Below, one piece after another: positions 1 through 8,755 of a stretch of 13,405 nt of DNA (its first letter is position 1; every line of letters starts with the position of its first letter). The stretch is from assembly GCA_020283715.1 (NCBI GenBank), contig JAIQCW010000008.1, forward strand, positions 1 to 13,405, written 5' to 3'. Position numbers and translations under genes: made by a program. This stretch comes from Cytauxzoon felis. Lineage: Eukaryota; Apicomplexa; Aconoidasida; Piroplasmida; Theileriidae. Below the pieces are notes generated by a model. It made no database searches. It saw only the letters and a program-made list of their open reading frames with translations, and was not told where the DNA came from.

Positions 1-732
1 AGTGGAGATGGAACAGAAAGTTCTATGAGTAATAAATATAATACTTTCAATGAAATATTTAAGAGTGTATATAAGACATTATTACCATCAACACAGAGTG
101 GTATTAATGGTCAATTAGGTTTAGAAATATATGGTGGATTATATAGAATTAATGATAAAATATCATTAGAAATGAAATTAATTAATAATACATCAGTATT
201 ATTTACATTAATAGCTATACAATTTAATACAAATTCATTTGGATTATCACCAATTAATTCATTAAATACACCTATTAATATACAACCAAGTAAAAATTCT
301 ATATGTCATATATCACTTAATCCTAATATTATACCATCAAATATACCACCAACTGATCCTATTAATATACAAGTAGCTATTAAAACTAATATTGATATCT
401 TTTATTTTAATATCACTTGTGAATTACCTATTGTACTTAAATATGATGCAGAACTTAATCTTGATCAATACAAATTCCATTGGAATCAATTCAATAATAA
501 AATTATACCATTCAATTTCAATAATATACAAAGACTTATTAAAAGATTCAAAACACTCAATATCTTCCATATCGCCAATAATCTCTTTAATAATAACGCA
601 TACTATTTCTATGCAATCACCACAAACTCACTCGCTATACTTATCGAACTTTATAATGAACAAGCCAATATCAAAACAGAATCATCCGCACTCATACCAC
701 TCGTTATCAATACACTCAAACTTGTTAATTGA
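1..732 (+). CDS. Beta-adaptin (AP-1/AP-2 beta subunit), C-terminal appendage, 5' partial
   Basis: The frame is open from base 1 to the TGA at 730-732, so the window cuts off the N-terminal part of a larger protein. The visible 243 residues match the beta-adaptin appendage. First comes a beta-sandwich subdomain with GLEIYGGLYR, an IQFNTNSFGLSP segment and INIQVAIKTNIDIFYFN. Then follows a platform subdomain with KFHWNQF and NIFHIANN, ending at LKLVN. In the family this domain binds clathrin and accessory proteins on transport vesicles. The trunk and hinge are outside the window. Apicomplexans are thought to use one beta subunit for AP-1 and AP-2, so I do not choose between them. The methionine at base 25 is internal, not a start. 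Codon use drifts from TTA/ATA-rich to CTC/ATC-rich towards the 3' end. The gene is convergent with the one at 841-2930, with about 108 bp between the stops. Confidence 0.92.
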   Translation, partial: SGDGTESSMSNKYNTFNEIFKSVYKTLLPSTQSGINGQLGLEIYGGLYRINDKISLEMKLINNTSVLFTLIAIQFNTNSFGLSPINSLNTPINIQPSKNSICHISLNPNIIPSNIPPTDPINIQVAIKTNIDIFYFNITCELPIVLKYDAELNLDQYKFHWNQFNNKIIPFNFNNIQRLIKRFKTLNIFHIANNLFNNNAYYFYAITTNSLAILIELYNEQANIKTESSALIPLVINTLKLVN

Positions 733-840
733 AGGATGAACTTAGCGAAACGAAGTGAGCAACGAACGAATGTAATGAGTGAGTAACGAAGGAACTTGCG
801 ACTGAGGCGTTGTCTACACGACGTGTTATCCTATCTACCC
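733..840. repeat. Short degenerate iteration between two convergent genes
   Basis: This is the whole spacer between the stops of the beta-adaptin gene and the modular gene, so it must serve as 3' flank for both. It is richer in G and C than its surroundings. At about 743-795 it repeats short words of the types ACGAA, GAGTGAG and AACGAAC. I see no tRNA or other RNA gene in it. The element locus at 841-917 starts directly after it. Confidence 0.45.
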
Positions 841-917
841 TCACCTCTTCCACTCGCCGTGGAGGCCTTCTCTAATTAGCTCCCCTTCCAGCTCCCATAG
901 ATCGCTTACAGGATATA
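841..917 (-). repeat. Foldback-element arm (R type), locus 1, forms the 3' coding end of the modular gene
   Basis: In the minus direction this carries the core signature of the element arms: AGCGATCTATGGGAGCTGG, then GGGGAGCTAATTAGAGAAGG, then the small hairpin CCACGGCGAGTGG. Here it is translated in frame as SDLWELEGEL and onward, and supplies the stop codon. Compared with other copies the box on its inner side has decayed. It is a single arm without an inverted partner. Confidence 0.85.
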
Positions 918-2930
918 CACCAATAATGTCATTATACATGACGAAAACTAATTTGAATGAAATATTATAAAGTTTATATTCATATCTAATGTAATCAGTT
1001 GGTACTCCATTTTGACCATTGCCAGGAGTTGGAGTAACAGTAATCTCTTGACCTTCAGCATTTGCTTTATATGTACCATTGTCAATTGTATTAGTCTTTC
1101 CAATATCAATTTCATATTTAAGTTTGAGTTCCTCAAGTTTACCTCCAAGTGTTCTAAGATTAGTACTTGGATTTTCTGGATCTACACTGGAAAGAGTACC
1201 CTCTAATTGCCATTGATTTCCTCTCTTATAATATGTCTGACCACCTTCTTTTTTAACACAAACTATTAGGGGAAATTCATGCTTAGTAGAGTCGTTAGTG
1301 TGATAATATACATAAACTGCTTGAACATTATTCTCTTGAGTTATACCATTCAATGGAAAGCCATTATGTTTAACTGAAGACAAGTTGAATGAACTTTCGT
1401 CAGTACGTTCATGCTTATATCTAACGTAACCATCTGGTACTGTAGACTGATCTGGATCCTTCTTAGTAACAGTAATTACTCTCTTCGAAGGATCATTATT
1501 ATCACCTGTCACATATTTAATTGGCGCTGTATTATTCTTGGCAACATAATCTAATTTTAAAACATATCCTAATGGTGGATAACCTTTATCATTAGAAGGA
1601 AGTGCACCGCTAATTCCTTGGAGTTTTCCTTTAAGTTTACCATCAATTGTACCCGTGGAACCTGGATCTATTTCATCATATTCAGTTCCAGGGGATGCAT
1701 TCGTCCATGCATTACCAGTTCCACGTGAATACCATTTATTACTAGAACCAGATCCACCAGTTGGAGATAAACATATTAACAGTGGTTTTTCTAGTTCAGG
1801 CTGATTACTTGCATTCAGTGGAAAATATACAAATACGAATTTTTTACCAGTGAGCTCAGCTTCAGGTATTTGTGTTATGGCTTGTCCATGTATTGTAACA
1901 CGATTTATAACATCATTAGTTACAACGGAATGTTTAAAACCTTTATATGTGTTAGTAGTGTCCGTTACTGGTGAAACAGTAATTTTATTGGTCTCCTCGG
2001 TAGCATTACCAGGACGTGCTAAGTATTTACCACCACCAGAATCGGTTTTCTCAAGCTTAACTTCAAATTTCCCTTTAAGAGTATTAAGATCAGCATCTTT
2101 TAAAGTTTCCGGGTCTGCAGTTAGATTGTCAATTGTAGTCCATTTATTTCCCCTTTGATAATACGTGGAAGTGGTAGTCTTAACACATACAATCAATGGA
2201 AATTGATGATCATTGTCCTCACTATTTCCACGGTAATATACATAAACTGCCGTAACACCTTTAGTTCCACCAGATATTCCACCCAATACATGATCATTAT
2301 GTTTAACTGAAGACAATGTGAAGTTAGAACCAGCTGTCGTAGGTTTATGATCGTATCTAACATAATTATCTGGTACTGGACCATTAGTCGTACCATCCTT
2401 CCTTTCAACCGTAAACTCCTCATTACCAGTTCTATATTTAATCTTATTACCAGAACCTGCCGTCAAAGGCCTCTTATCTAATTTAATTACATAATTGGCT
2501 GTACCAGGAGGAGTAAATTCTTTAGCACCTGCTGCGTCAAGTACTGTATCAGTGACTTGAGTATCTCCTCCAGTAGCACTCGGATCTTTATTGGTAAAGT
2601 TAGTTTTGTCTTCACTCCAATCAGTGGCTGAATCACCCGCCTTATACCACGTATTCTTAGAAGGATCTGAAGGAGGACCCTCAGATATACATATTACCAT
2701 GGGCTTAGTCGGTTCAGCAATCTTATAATAAACATATATAGCACCGTTATTTCCAATTTGCTTATTCATATTAGCATTCAAACCACCCCCTTCCATGGTA
2801 ACATCACTATGAATTATCTTCTTGAGTGTAAATGTTTCAGTAGGAACACTATTAGAATGTTTATAACCGACCCATGTACTACTAGGACCACCAGTTTCAG
2901 TATTAACTGGAACTTTCGTCACTTGAATAT
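841..2930 (-). CDS. Modular Thr/Asn/Gly-rich protein of unknown function, probable lineage-specific family; first exon not resolved
   Basis: The open frame runs from a probable splice acceptor (TTTTCAG, exon from 2930) to a TGA at 841-843, about 696 residues. There is no ATG at its start: the first Met-like codon is GTG at 2922, so a 5' exon is missing. Counting from that codon there are four modules: A (about 16-183), B (184-324), C (325-495), D (496-640). B and D are closely alike, A and C are a longer variant. Each has a Y-x-H start, a stretch with VYVYY or VFVYF, then PLIVCV or PLLICLS, then YY or WY, RG and W. A fifth module begins at 641 (PTDYIRYEYK) but stops after about 32 residues. 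Residues 673-693 are translated from a dispersed element. The style recalls T. equi-type multigene families, from memory only. One weak candidate first exon is 3018-3072. No function can be assigned. Confidence 0.75.
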
Positions 2931-3424
2931 CTGAAAATATTTTGAAATATTCATGGTATAAAACACCATAAATAACAGGTTATAGGGATAAAAACACCAT
3001 TTACACTACATTTTAACAATCTATTGATGATTGAGAAGTGAATACAATATATACTACTACATATACCGACATGAACTGAAGTTAGTACCTATATAATACT
3101 TATAATAGTACTAATTATATATACTTTAATAAATTATTATAATATTATTAGAAGATTGTAAATGATTGAGAGAAGATGAATATTGTAATTATCATTCAAT
3201 TAATTTGTATATTATTATAGTATATAACCTCGGGTGGATTACCTGTAGCTGATCTACGGGAAGCGAAGGGATAACTAAATAGAAGAGCTCCATGCAATGG
3301 AAAAGATGGACTTCAAGTGGAACGACTAGTGAAATGACCTGGATTTGATCATAATAATATTCGATGGATTAGCATCACTTCACTCATTTGATTAGCTCAT
3401 AATTTGTATAATAAATTTCTACTT
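2931..3424. other. Intergenic region: upstream flank of the modular gene and one element arm
   Basis: About 490 bp lie between the acceptor of the modular gene and the stop of the next minus-strand gene. It should hold the missing first exon and promoter of the modular gene. On the minus strand a candidate first exon runs 3072-3018 (ATG, 18 codons, then a weak GTTAAA donor), which joins in phase to the acceptor at 2931. This is not convincing without a transcript. Bases 3227-3322 hold an element arm. The rest is AT-rich and I see nothing else in it. Confidence 0.5.
3227..3322 (+). repeat. Foldback-element arm (R type), locus 2, solitary
   Basis: It starts with the box ACCTCGGGTGGATT, continues through AGCTGATCTACGGGAAGCG and TAAATAGAAGAGCTCC, has the hairpin CCATGCAATGG, and ends with a second box, GGACTTCAAGTGGAA. 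No inverted partner is visible nearby. It lies between two minus-strand genes and touches no recognised exon. Its short reading frame is broken after ADLREAKG. Confidence 0.85.
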
Positions 3425-4158
3425 CTATTCACTATCTGGGTCTTTATAATAGTCTCCTAGGAACAGGAAATATGGGTGACTTGGTAGATAATTTTTTAAT
3501 AACCAATCTGGTCCACGTTCCTGATGAAATGTGAAATTAATGATAATTCAACATACACGTCTGCGACGGTCTAGATATCTAGTAATTGGATTTGTATTTT
3601 CAGCCAATTCACGTTCCTTTGCAGCCTCAATCCATTCTTTTGTATAACGTTTGGGTTTAATACCTGTAAATGTGATGATTATATTATCAATTAGAAATAT
3701 CATTCATAGAATAATGACATCGTCAACCAACCAATGAGGAACGAATTTTGTAATAGAAATGCTAGTGTAAAGAGTACAACTATGCAAGGTAATGCGGTAA
3801 TATGTGTTGGATATTGTAATAACCAAGCTACCCACGCACGATGTTGTCTACCGAATTCACCAACGAGTACTGTATGGAATACACCGGCGGGACGCAATGT
3901 CCAATGTTCCCAATTATATCTGTGATTATATATAGGTTTAACATTGCGATATTTCTTTGGTGTTCCATCTTCATTAAATTCTCTTGGAGGTGGTGGTGGT
4001 AAATTATGTACCGGAGGCAAGGATGCGAAATTACGACGACCAAGTGTACTTACTATAAAATTAGGGGGAAAATATATTTATAATAAATGAATAGCAAAAA
4101 TACCATCGAGTATATATGGACGTAATATGATACAGCGACCCAGACGTATAAAATACAT
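3425..4158 (-). CDS. Small single-span membrane protein, probably mitochondrial, 4 exons, 192 aa
   Basis: I join exons 4158-4104, 4052-3732, 3663-3557 and 3520-3425 on the minus strand. Introns are 51, 68 and 36 nt with GT/AG ends, and all phases fit. The ATG at 4158 is the first after an in-frame stop. The N-terminus (MYFIRLGRCIILRPYILD) is basic and hydrophobic without acids until residue 18, as in a mitochondrial presequence. A proline-rich stretch (about 36-41) and an aromatic/basic region (NWEHWTLRPAGVFH at 65-78) follow. One hydrophobic span lies at about 103-125. The tail is charged (IKPKRYTKEWIEAAKERE) and ends with HPYFLFLGDYYKDPDSE. Such small proteins often belong to the divergent apicomplexan respiratory chain or ATP synthase, but I do not recognise the family and that role is inference. 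It is not in an operon; about 230 bp separate it from the helicase upstream. Confidence 0.8.
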
Positions 4159-4385
4159 TTTGAAATTCCAATAAAAATAAATCTGGCGGTTTCACAAATT
4201 TTCTAAAAATATAATACGTAATACATTTTATAAATGAATATAACTTCAATATAAATTATAAGTTCTATAATTTATACTAAAAAATCCACATCACAGTATA
4301 TACGGCACACTGAGTAATAGGGCACAGGTAGACAATAAATAATACGGGAGAATCTTATAACATATATATACTTTTTATTATTAAA

Positions 4386-7300
4386 TTATGATTTTACATC
4401 TGATTTGAACCAATTTGGTACATAATTTACAAGCCATTCATTAGTAATCTCTGTCACATTGTGTATATACACCCTTTTTGTACGAGTACAGTCGTTATAC
4501 ATTATAAAACTGCATATTCATAACTAACATCTAGATAAACATACTTCGGTAACGGCTGTCTGTTGAATAAGACCGATGAAGGATGGATAAACACCTCGTG
4601 ACTATTCACCTAAATATCATTTATGATCCTATATTATACAACCTTCAGTTATCATTCCAAAGTCAGTCCTGCCGTCAGCTCTTCCAATTACATATCCCTG
4701 AAGGGTATAGCCACTCCCAGAGATCGTGGCAGAAGCTTAGTGAATGGACCTCAAGTGGAGTACCCGTAGCTGATCTCAGGGAAGCGGAGGGTGAGGTAAA
4801 TGAAAGAGCTGTCTGCAAGACCAACGGTGGTTGTAACCTCAGGTGGAAGAAAATTAAAGATGATTTGGATTAATATGTTAACGTACGTGTGTAATGTAAG
4901 ATTTTTTATTTGATGAGAGTTTGGCGGAATTGATCCAATTGGCTTTACAGAGGCATTTTCTAACATTATCCCAATGTGATGGATCTTTACATTTGGTTAT
5001 ATTGATTAAATTTATGGGTGGCATCATCATTATCTTAACCAATTGTTCTCTTATGTCATTTGCCTTCTTAAACGCATTGTTATTAAAACCAAATTGACTA
5101 CATACAATATCCTTACGGGGGGCCTAATAGTATTAATAATTAATCCTATTTGAAAGAAGGGAGCTGTGTATATGACTTCTAATACCTGCCCCATCTGAGG
5201 TCTTCCCACACGCCGTGGAGGCCTTCTCTATTTACCTCCCCCTCAAGCTCCCGTAGATCGCTCTAGGGTATTCCACTTCAGCTTGAGGTTACATCCTCTA
5301 CACCTCTGCCACGATCTCTGGGAGTGGCTATACTCTTTAGAGGAAGGTAATTGGAAGAAGGCTCCATGCAATGGCAAGATGACCTCAGGTAGAAAGGCAA
5401 AACTACATGTAGTGCCCATTATTGTTGTATGAACATACATTCTCCCAGATGTTATAGAAATTTAGTAGTGTGAGATGATCACCAGTATTGTGCGATAGAT
5501 TTTTTCTTAATTTAATTGCATTTAAATCTAAATTTTTTATTGATATTTTACCCCATCCCCACAAACCTCCATCGAAAAATGACATTTCAGTTGATAGCAT
5601 GGATACGATGGTTAGTATTTCAGATACACATTCGAATTCTATTGATGTTAACAGTAATTTTGAGTGTATTGGTACCAATGGTATCTTCCCCATCATTATA
5701 CTATAGATTTTTTAAAAATAAAATCAAAATATATTAATTAACATACCCAAAATCAGTTAATTCACCTTTAGATGATATCGCACCCAATTTATATAATGTT
5801 ATTGCTGCTGATAATATATTATTTTTATAGGGCGGATCTATATATGGGAAATCTATGGGGTTATTTATCCCCATCATCTATAGTGATTTTTTTCAATATA
5901 TAAATATGAACATACTTTTAATTCTAAATATATATTAGATACATCAACACATTGAATTTCTGGTATTGTATGTTTCATCATTTTATTGTAAGATTCAATT
6001 GTATACAAGCGATAAACCTTGCCTATATAGAAATATTTAATAGACATAGAAACTACAACCAGAGGTACAATCCTAAACGATCTACTACAACACTGTTGCA
6101 TACACCTCCACCCGATGTCGTCTTGCAGACAGCTTCTCTATTTACTTCCCCCTCCGCTTCCCTGAGATCAGCTGCGGGTTCCACTTGAGGTTACATACTC
6201 ATTAACAACACTTCAGCCACGATCTCCGGGAGTGGATATACTCTTTAGAGATGGGTAATTAGAAGAGCTGACGGCAGGACGGACCTCAGGTGGAGAGGCT
6301 CCATGCCTAGTGGGAACTGAGGTTGTAACCTCTGGTGGAAGGGCGAGTGAAAGACAAGGTTGAAGGACCTGTGGTAGAAAATTGACTACAAGATGGTGTA
6401 TGGTAACAATAGTTGTACAATTGATGAATAAGGTTGTTTATTCGGTTGACTAACCTGGTCCGGATCTTCCAGCTCTTCCGGCCCTTTGTTCAGCGGATGC
6501 TTTTGAGGTTGGATTGATGTTTAATGCTTCAAAATTTGTCTTGGATACGAATGATCTTTGTTTAACAAGTCCTGTATCGATTACAAATTTGATATTTGGT
6601 ATTGTAATTGATGTTTCTGCGATATTTGTTGATAATACAACTTTCCTATGACTTTTTGATGTCTTTTTAAACACTAATGATTGACGTTCCATAGATAATG
6701 CAGCGTATAATACAACGATTTCTAAATCTTTCCATCTGTTAAGATTATATAAATCATCACCTAACTTTACACGTATCTTTTTTTTTATATTTTTAGAATC
6801 ACCATTGACAGCTGCATATTCTTTTATACACTTGTCAAGCATTGAACACCTATCCTTTAATAAACGCTCCATTATCTCAATATCATCTTGACCAGGGAGA
6901 AATACCAAAACATCTCCAGTAGATGATGTCAAATTCAATTGCAAAACAGCAATCATAGCAGCCTAATGAGGAATAGATATAAATAAAAAATAATATGATT
7001 CTGAAAGGTCAGGAAATATCAACTATATCTTTACAAGTAGCTGTTCCAACTGAAGTCCAATCCACCTTTCTTCCCACTGCCGTGGATGCTTCTTCATTTA
7101 GTTATCCCTCCGCCTCCCTGAGATCAGCTACGGGTATTCCACTCGAGGTTATAATCTAATCTCGACGAGATAAGCATAAAATGATAGTTTCTATGTTTGA
7201 AGGGATATCTCAATAAATATAAATCGGAATTAAATGAGGTTTATTAAACTCGATACAATCATCAAATTCCTCTTCAATGAGATATTGAGATTTAAAATTC

Positions 7301-8140
7301 ATCCATTATTAATTCCACAATCTTCAGTAGTTTCCACAGAAATTCAGGAATTCCTTCAAATTTTGGAGGTAAATCGAAACTAGTGGAAAACAGTGATTGG
7401 ACCTCAGGTGGAATGCCTGGAAGCGATCTCTGGGAGCTGGAAGGGGAATAAATAGAAGAGGCGCCACGGCAGTGGGAAGAATAGTTGGATTGGACTTCAG
7501 TTGGAATGTATGGATTCAGTAATATTGAATATAGTGAACATCAAATTACCTCTATATAATCTTCATGTGGTTTTGAAGTGTAATAAATTTCAAGTGGGTA
7601 TTTACGCCCGGGTACATGTATATAGTTGGAGTTGTCAAAAAATTTACGCAACTTATTACAATCGATTGTGGCAGACATAATAATAACTTTAAGATCTTTC
7701 CTTTTAGGTAAAGCCAATTTAATTAATCCCAGTAATACATCTGATCTGATTGAGCGTTCATGAACTTCATCTATAATAACTACTGAATAATTAGATAATA
7801 TTGGATCATCTATAGCTTCTCTTATTAATATACCATCCGTTACATATTTTATACGTGTCTTGTCATTTGTTTTATTATGGAATCTTATTTTATAACCAAC
7901 TAAATCACCAACCTCTACATCCATTAATTGCGATACATATTTACATAAAGAACATGCTGCTACACGCCTTGGTTGCGTTATCACTATATTTATATCACCA
8001 TATTCTTCATATATCAACTTTGGTATTATCGTTGATTTACCACTACCTGTTTCACCTGAAATTATCAACACCTGAGAATTCTTTATCAAATTCAATATAG
8101 AGTCTGATAATCGTTGTACAGGTAATAATACATCCTCCAT
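4386..8140 (-). CDS. DEAH-box (DEVH variant) RNA helicase, 8 exons, 670 aa
   Basis: Exons on the minus strand are 8140-7550, 6962-6455, 6022-5916, 5877-5747, 5700-5439, 5111-4887, 4609-4545 and 4509-4386. They total 2013 nt with consistent phases. Motifs in order: Walker A GETGSGKST (29-37), Ia TQPRRVAA (55-62), II DEVH (124-127), III SAT (156-158), FLPGQDD (218-224), V STNIAETSIT (308-317) and VI QRAGRAGR (356-363). The winged-helix/HA2 part follows (GKVYRLYT, IDPPYKNNIL, ILTIVSMLS, GDHLTLLNFYN), then the OB-fold part with HPSSVLFNRQ (617-626) and NEWL near the end. The family unwinds RNA in splicing or ribosome assembly. With almost no N-terminal extension it resembles DHX33/DHX35-length members more than Prp22 or Prp16; I cannot pick the ortholog. 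Motif II has Val instead of Ala. Four introns (277-587 nt) contain foldback elements; the other three are 35-46 nt. An in-frame stop shortly before the ATG fixes the start. Confidence 0.95.
4655..4848 (+). repeat. Short foldback element, locus 3, in helicase intron 6
   Basis: The left part (4655-4735) is an S-type arm in reverse: TCCTGCCGTCAGCTCTTCC, then CACTCCCAGAGATCGTGG. The right part (about 4741-4848) is an R-type arm running forward: ACCTCAAGTGGAGTACCC, AGCTGATCTCAGGGAAGCGG, closing box ACCTCAGGTGGAA. The spacer is only about 15 bp. The host intron is 4610-4886, so only about 80 bp of it is not element. Confidence 0.9.
5189..5394 (-). repeat. Short foldback element, locus 4, in helicase intron 5
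   Basis: The left part (5189-5291) is a reversed R arm: CCATCTGAGGT box, the hairpin region ACACGCCGTGGAGG, CTCCCGTAGATCGCT, inner box TTCCACTTCAGCTTGAGGT. After a short spacer the S arm runs forward (about 5306-5394): GCCACGATCTCTGGGAGTGG, TATACTCTTTAGAGG, hairpin CCATGCAATGG, closing box ACCTCAGGTAGAA. It lies wholly inside the 5112-5438 intron. Confidence 0.9.
6106..6380 (-). repeat. Short foldback element with extra terminal boxes, locus 5, in helicase intron 2
   Basis: A reversed R arm (6106-6193) with TTGCAGACAGCTTCTC and CCCTGAGATCAGCTG is followed by a 25-bp spacer and a forward S arm (6215-6297) with GATCTCCGGGAGTGG and GAAGAGCTGACGGCAGGAC. Beyond the usual end, the ACCTSAGGT box is repeated in decayed form: ACCTCAGGTGGAG near 6283, ACCTCTGGTGGAA near 6328 and ACCTGTGGTAGAA near 6367. 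The R arm has a 2-nt deletion that breaks its short reading frame. It is inside the 6023-6454 intron. Confidence 0.9.
7044..7506 (-). repeat. Long foldback element with 240-bp core, locus 6, in helicase intron 1
   Basis: Both ends read inwards with the same sequence, TTCCAACTGAAGTCCAATCC, then TTCTTCCCACTGCCGTGG, so this is a clear terminal inverted repeat pair of about 105 bp (7044-7150 and 7398-7506). The core between them matches the core of the long element at 12348-12820 in the opposite orientation on the window, and in the same orientation relative to the host transcript. The host intron is 6963-7549; the exon junctions on both sides are firmly placed by helicase conservation. Confidence 0.92.
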
Positions 8141-8755
8141 TACTCAATTATTTTTAATCATCTCAACACTACATCTATACACATTTACTCTAGGGTATAT
8201 CAATACATAAAAATCCAATCACACATTAATGTTATTCTCATATATAACATAAATATATATGATCTTAAACTTATATAATTATTTATTTTATATATTCTAT
8301 AACATGAAAACAACATGTTAAGTCTGTCTACACGATTAATCCTTCCTGATGTCCAAACATACTCTTTACTACCTTATCTTCGTCTTGCAGACAGCTCTCC
8401 ACTTGAGGTCTAATTCTACTCTTCTTTCCATCTCCAACCTTATCTTCATCTTGCAGACAGCTCCTCTATTTACTTCCCCCTCCGCTTCCCTGAGATCAGC
8501 TACGGGTATTCCACTTGAGGTTACATACAACACATCCTTAGCACCATCTTCCATCATTCCCATGATAGATGATCCATCACTATCTTCACCACGATCTCTG
8601 GGAGTGAATTTACTCTTTAGAGATAGGTAATTAGAAGAGGCTCCACGCCTAGTGGAAAAGGAGTTGCATTGGACCTCAGGTGGAGAGTTGATATGACTTC
8701 GGCATATGTGATAACATGATAAAAGTATGTGTACGAGTTTACAAGATTATTATTA
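8141..8755. other. Intergenic region between transporter stop and helicase start
   Basis: Of the 615 bp, about 300 (8381-8684) are a foldback element. The 240 bp next to the helicase start (8141-8380) are AT-rich and should contain its promoter and 5' leader. No further gene is visible, and reading frames over the element arms (for example 8369-8563 minus) are explained by the repeat. Confidence 0.6.
8381..8684 (-). repeat. Short foldback element with duplicated outer segment, locus 7, intergenic
   Basis: A reversed R arm (about 8446-8523: TTGCAGACAGCTCCTC, CCCTGAGATCAGCTACGGG, TTCCACTTGAGGT) and a forward S arm (about 8586-8684: ACGATCTCTGGGAGTG, hairpin CCACGCCTAGTGG, box ACCTCAGGTGGA) flank a 60-bp spacer. 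The outer segment CGTCTTGCAGACAGCTC followed by TCCACTTGAGGT is present a second time at 8391-8409, suggesting a partial tandem duplication or a nested insertion. Confidence 0.88.

Noticed and set aside
25..27. ATG at 25 as start of a complete 235-aa gene
   Set aside because: The frame is open upstream to base 1 and the product is only the C-terminal domain of a much longer family.
4583..4873. Plus-strand ORF of 96 codons as a gene
   Set aside because: It overlaps helicase exon 7 antisense and runs through the foldback element in intron 6; the coding look comes from the arm.
6450..6956. The 168-codon helicase segment as a separate gene or pseudogene fragment
   Set aside because: It joins in phase to exons on both sides with good GT/AG sites, and helicase motifs are in the correct order over all eight exons.
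7042..7508. Two-base TG target-site duplication at locus 6
   Set aside because: TG lies next to both ends, but the other paired loci show no matching duplication, so it may be chance.
8349..8630. ORFs over the intergenic element at locus 7
   Set aside because: Explained by the open frames of the repeat arms; no start context or family match.
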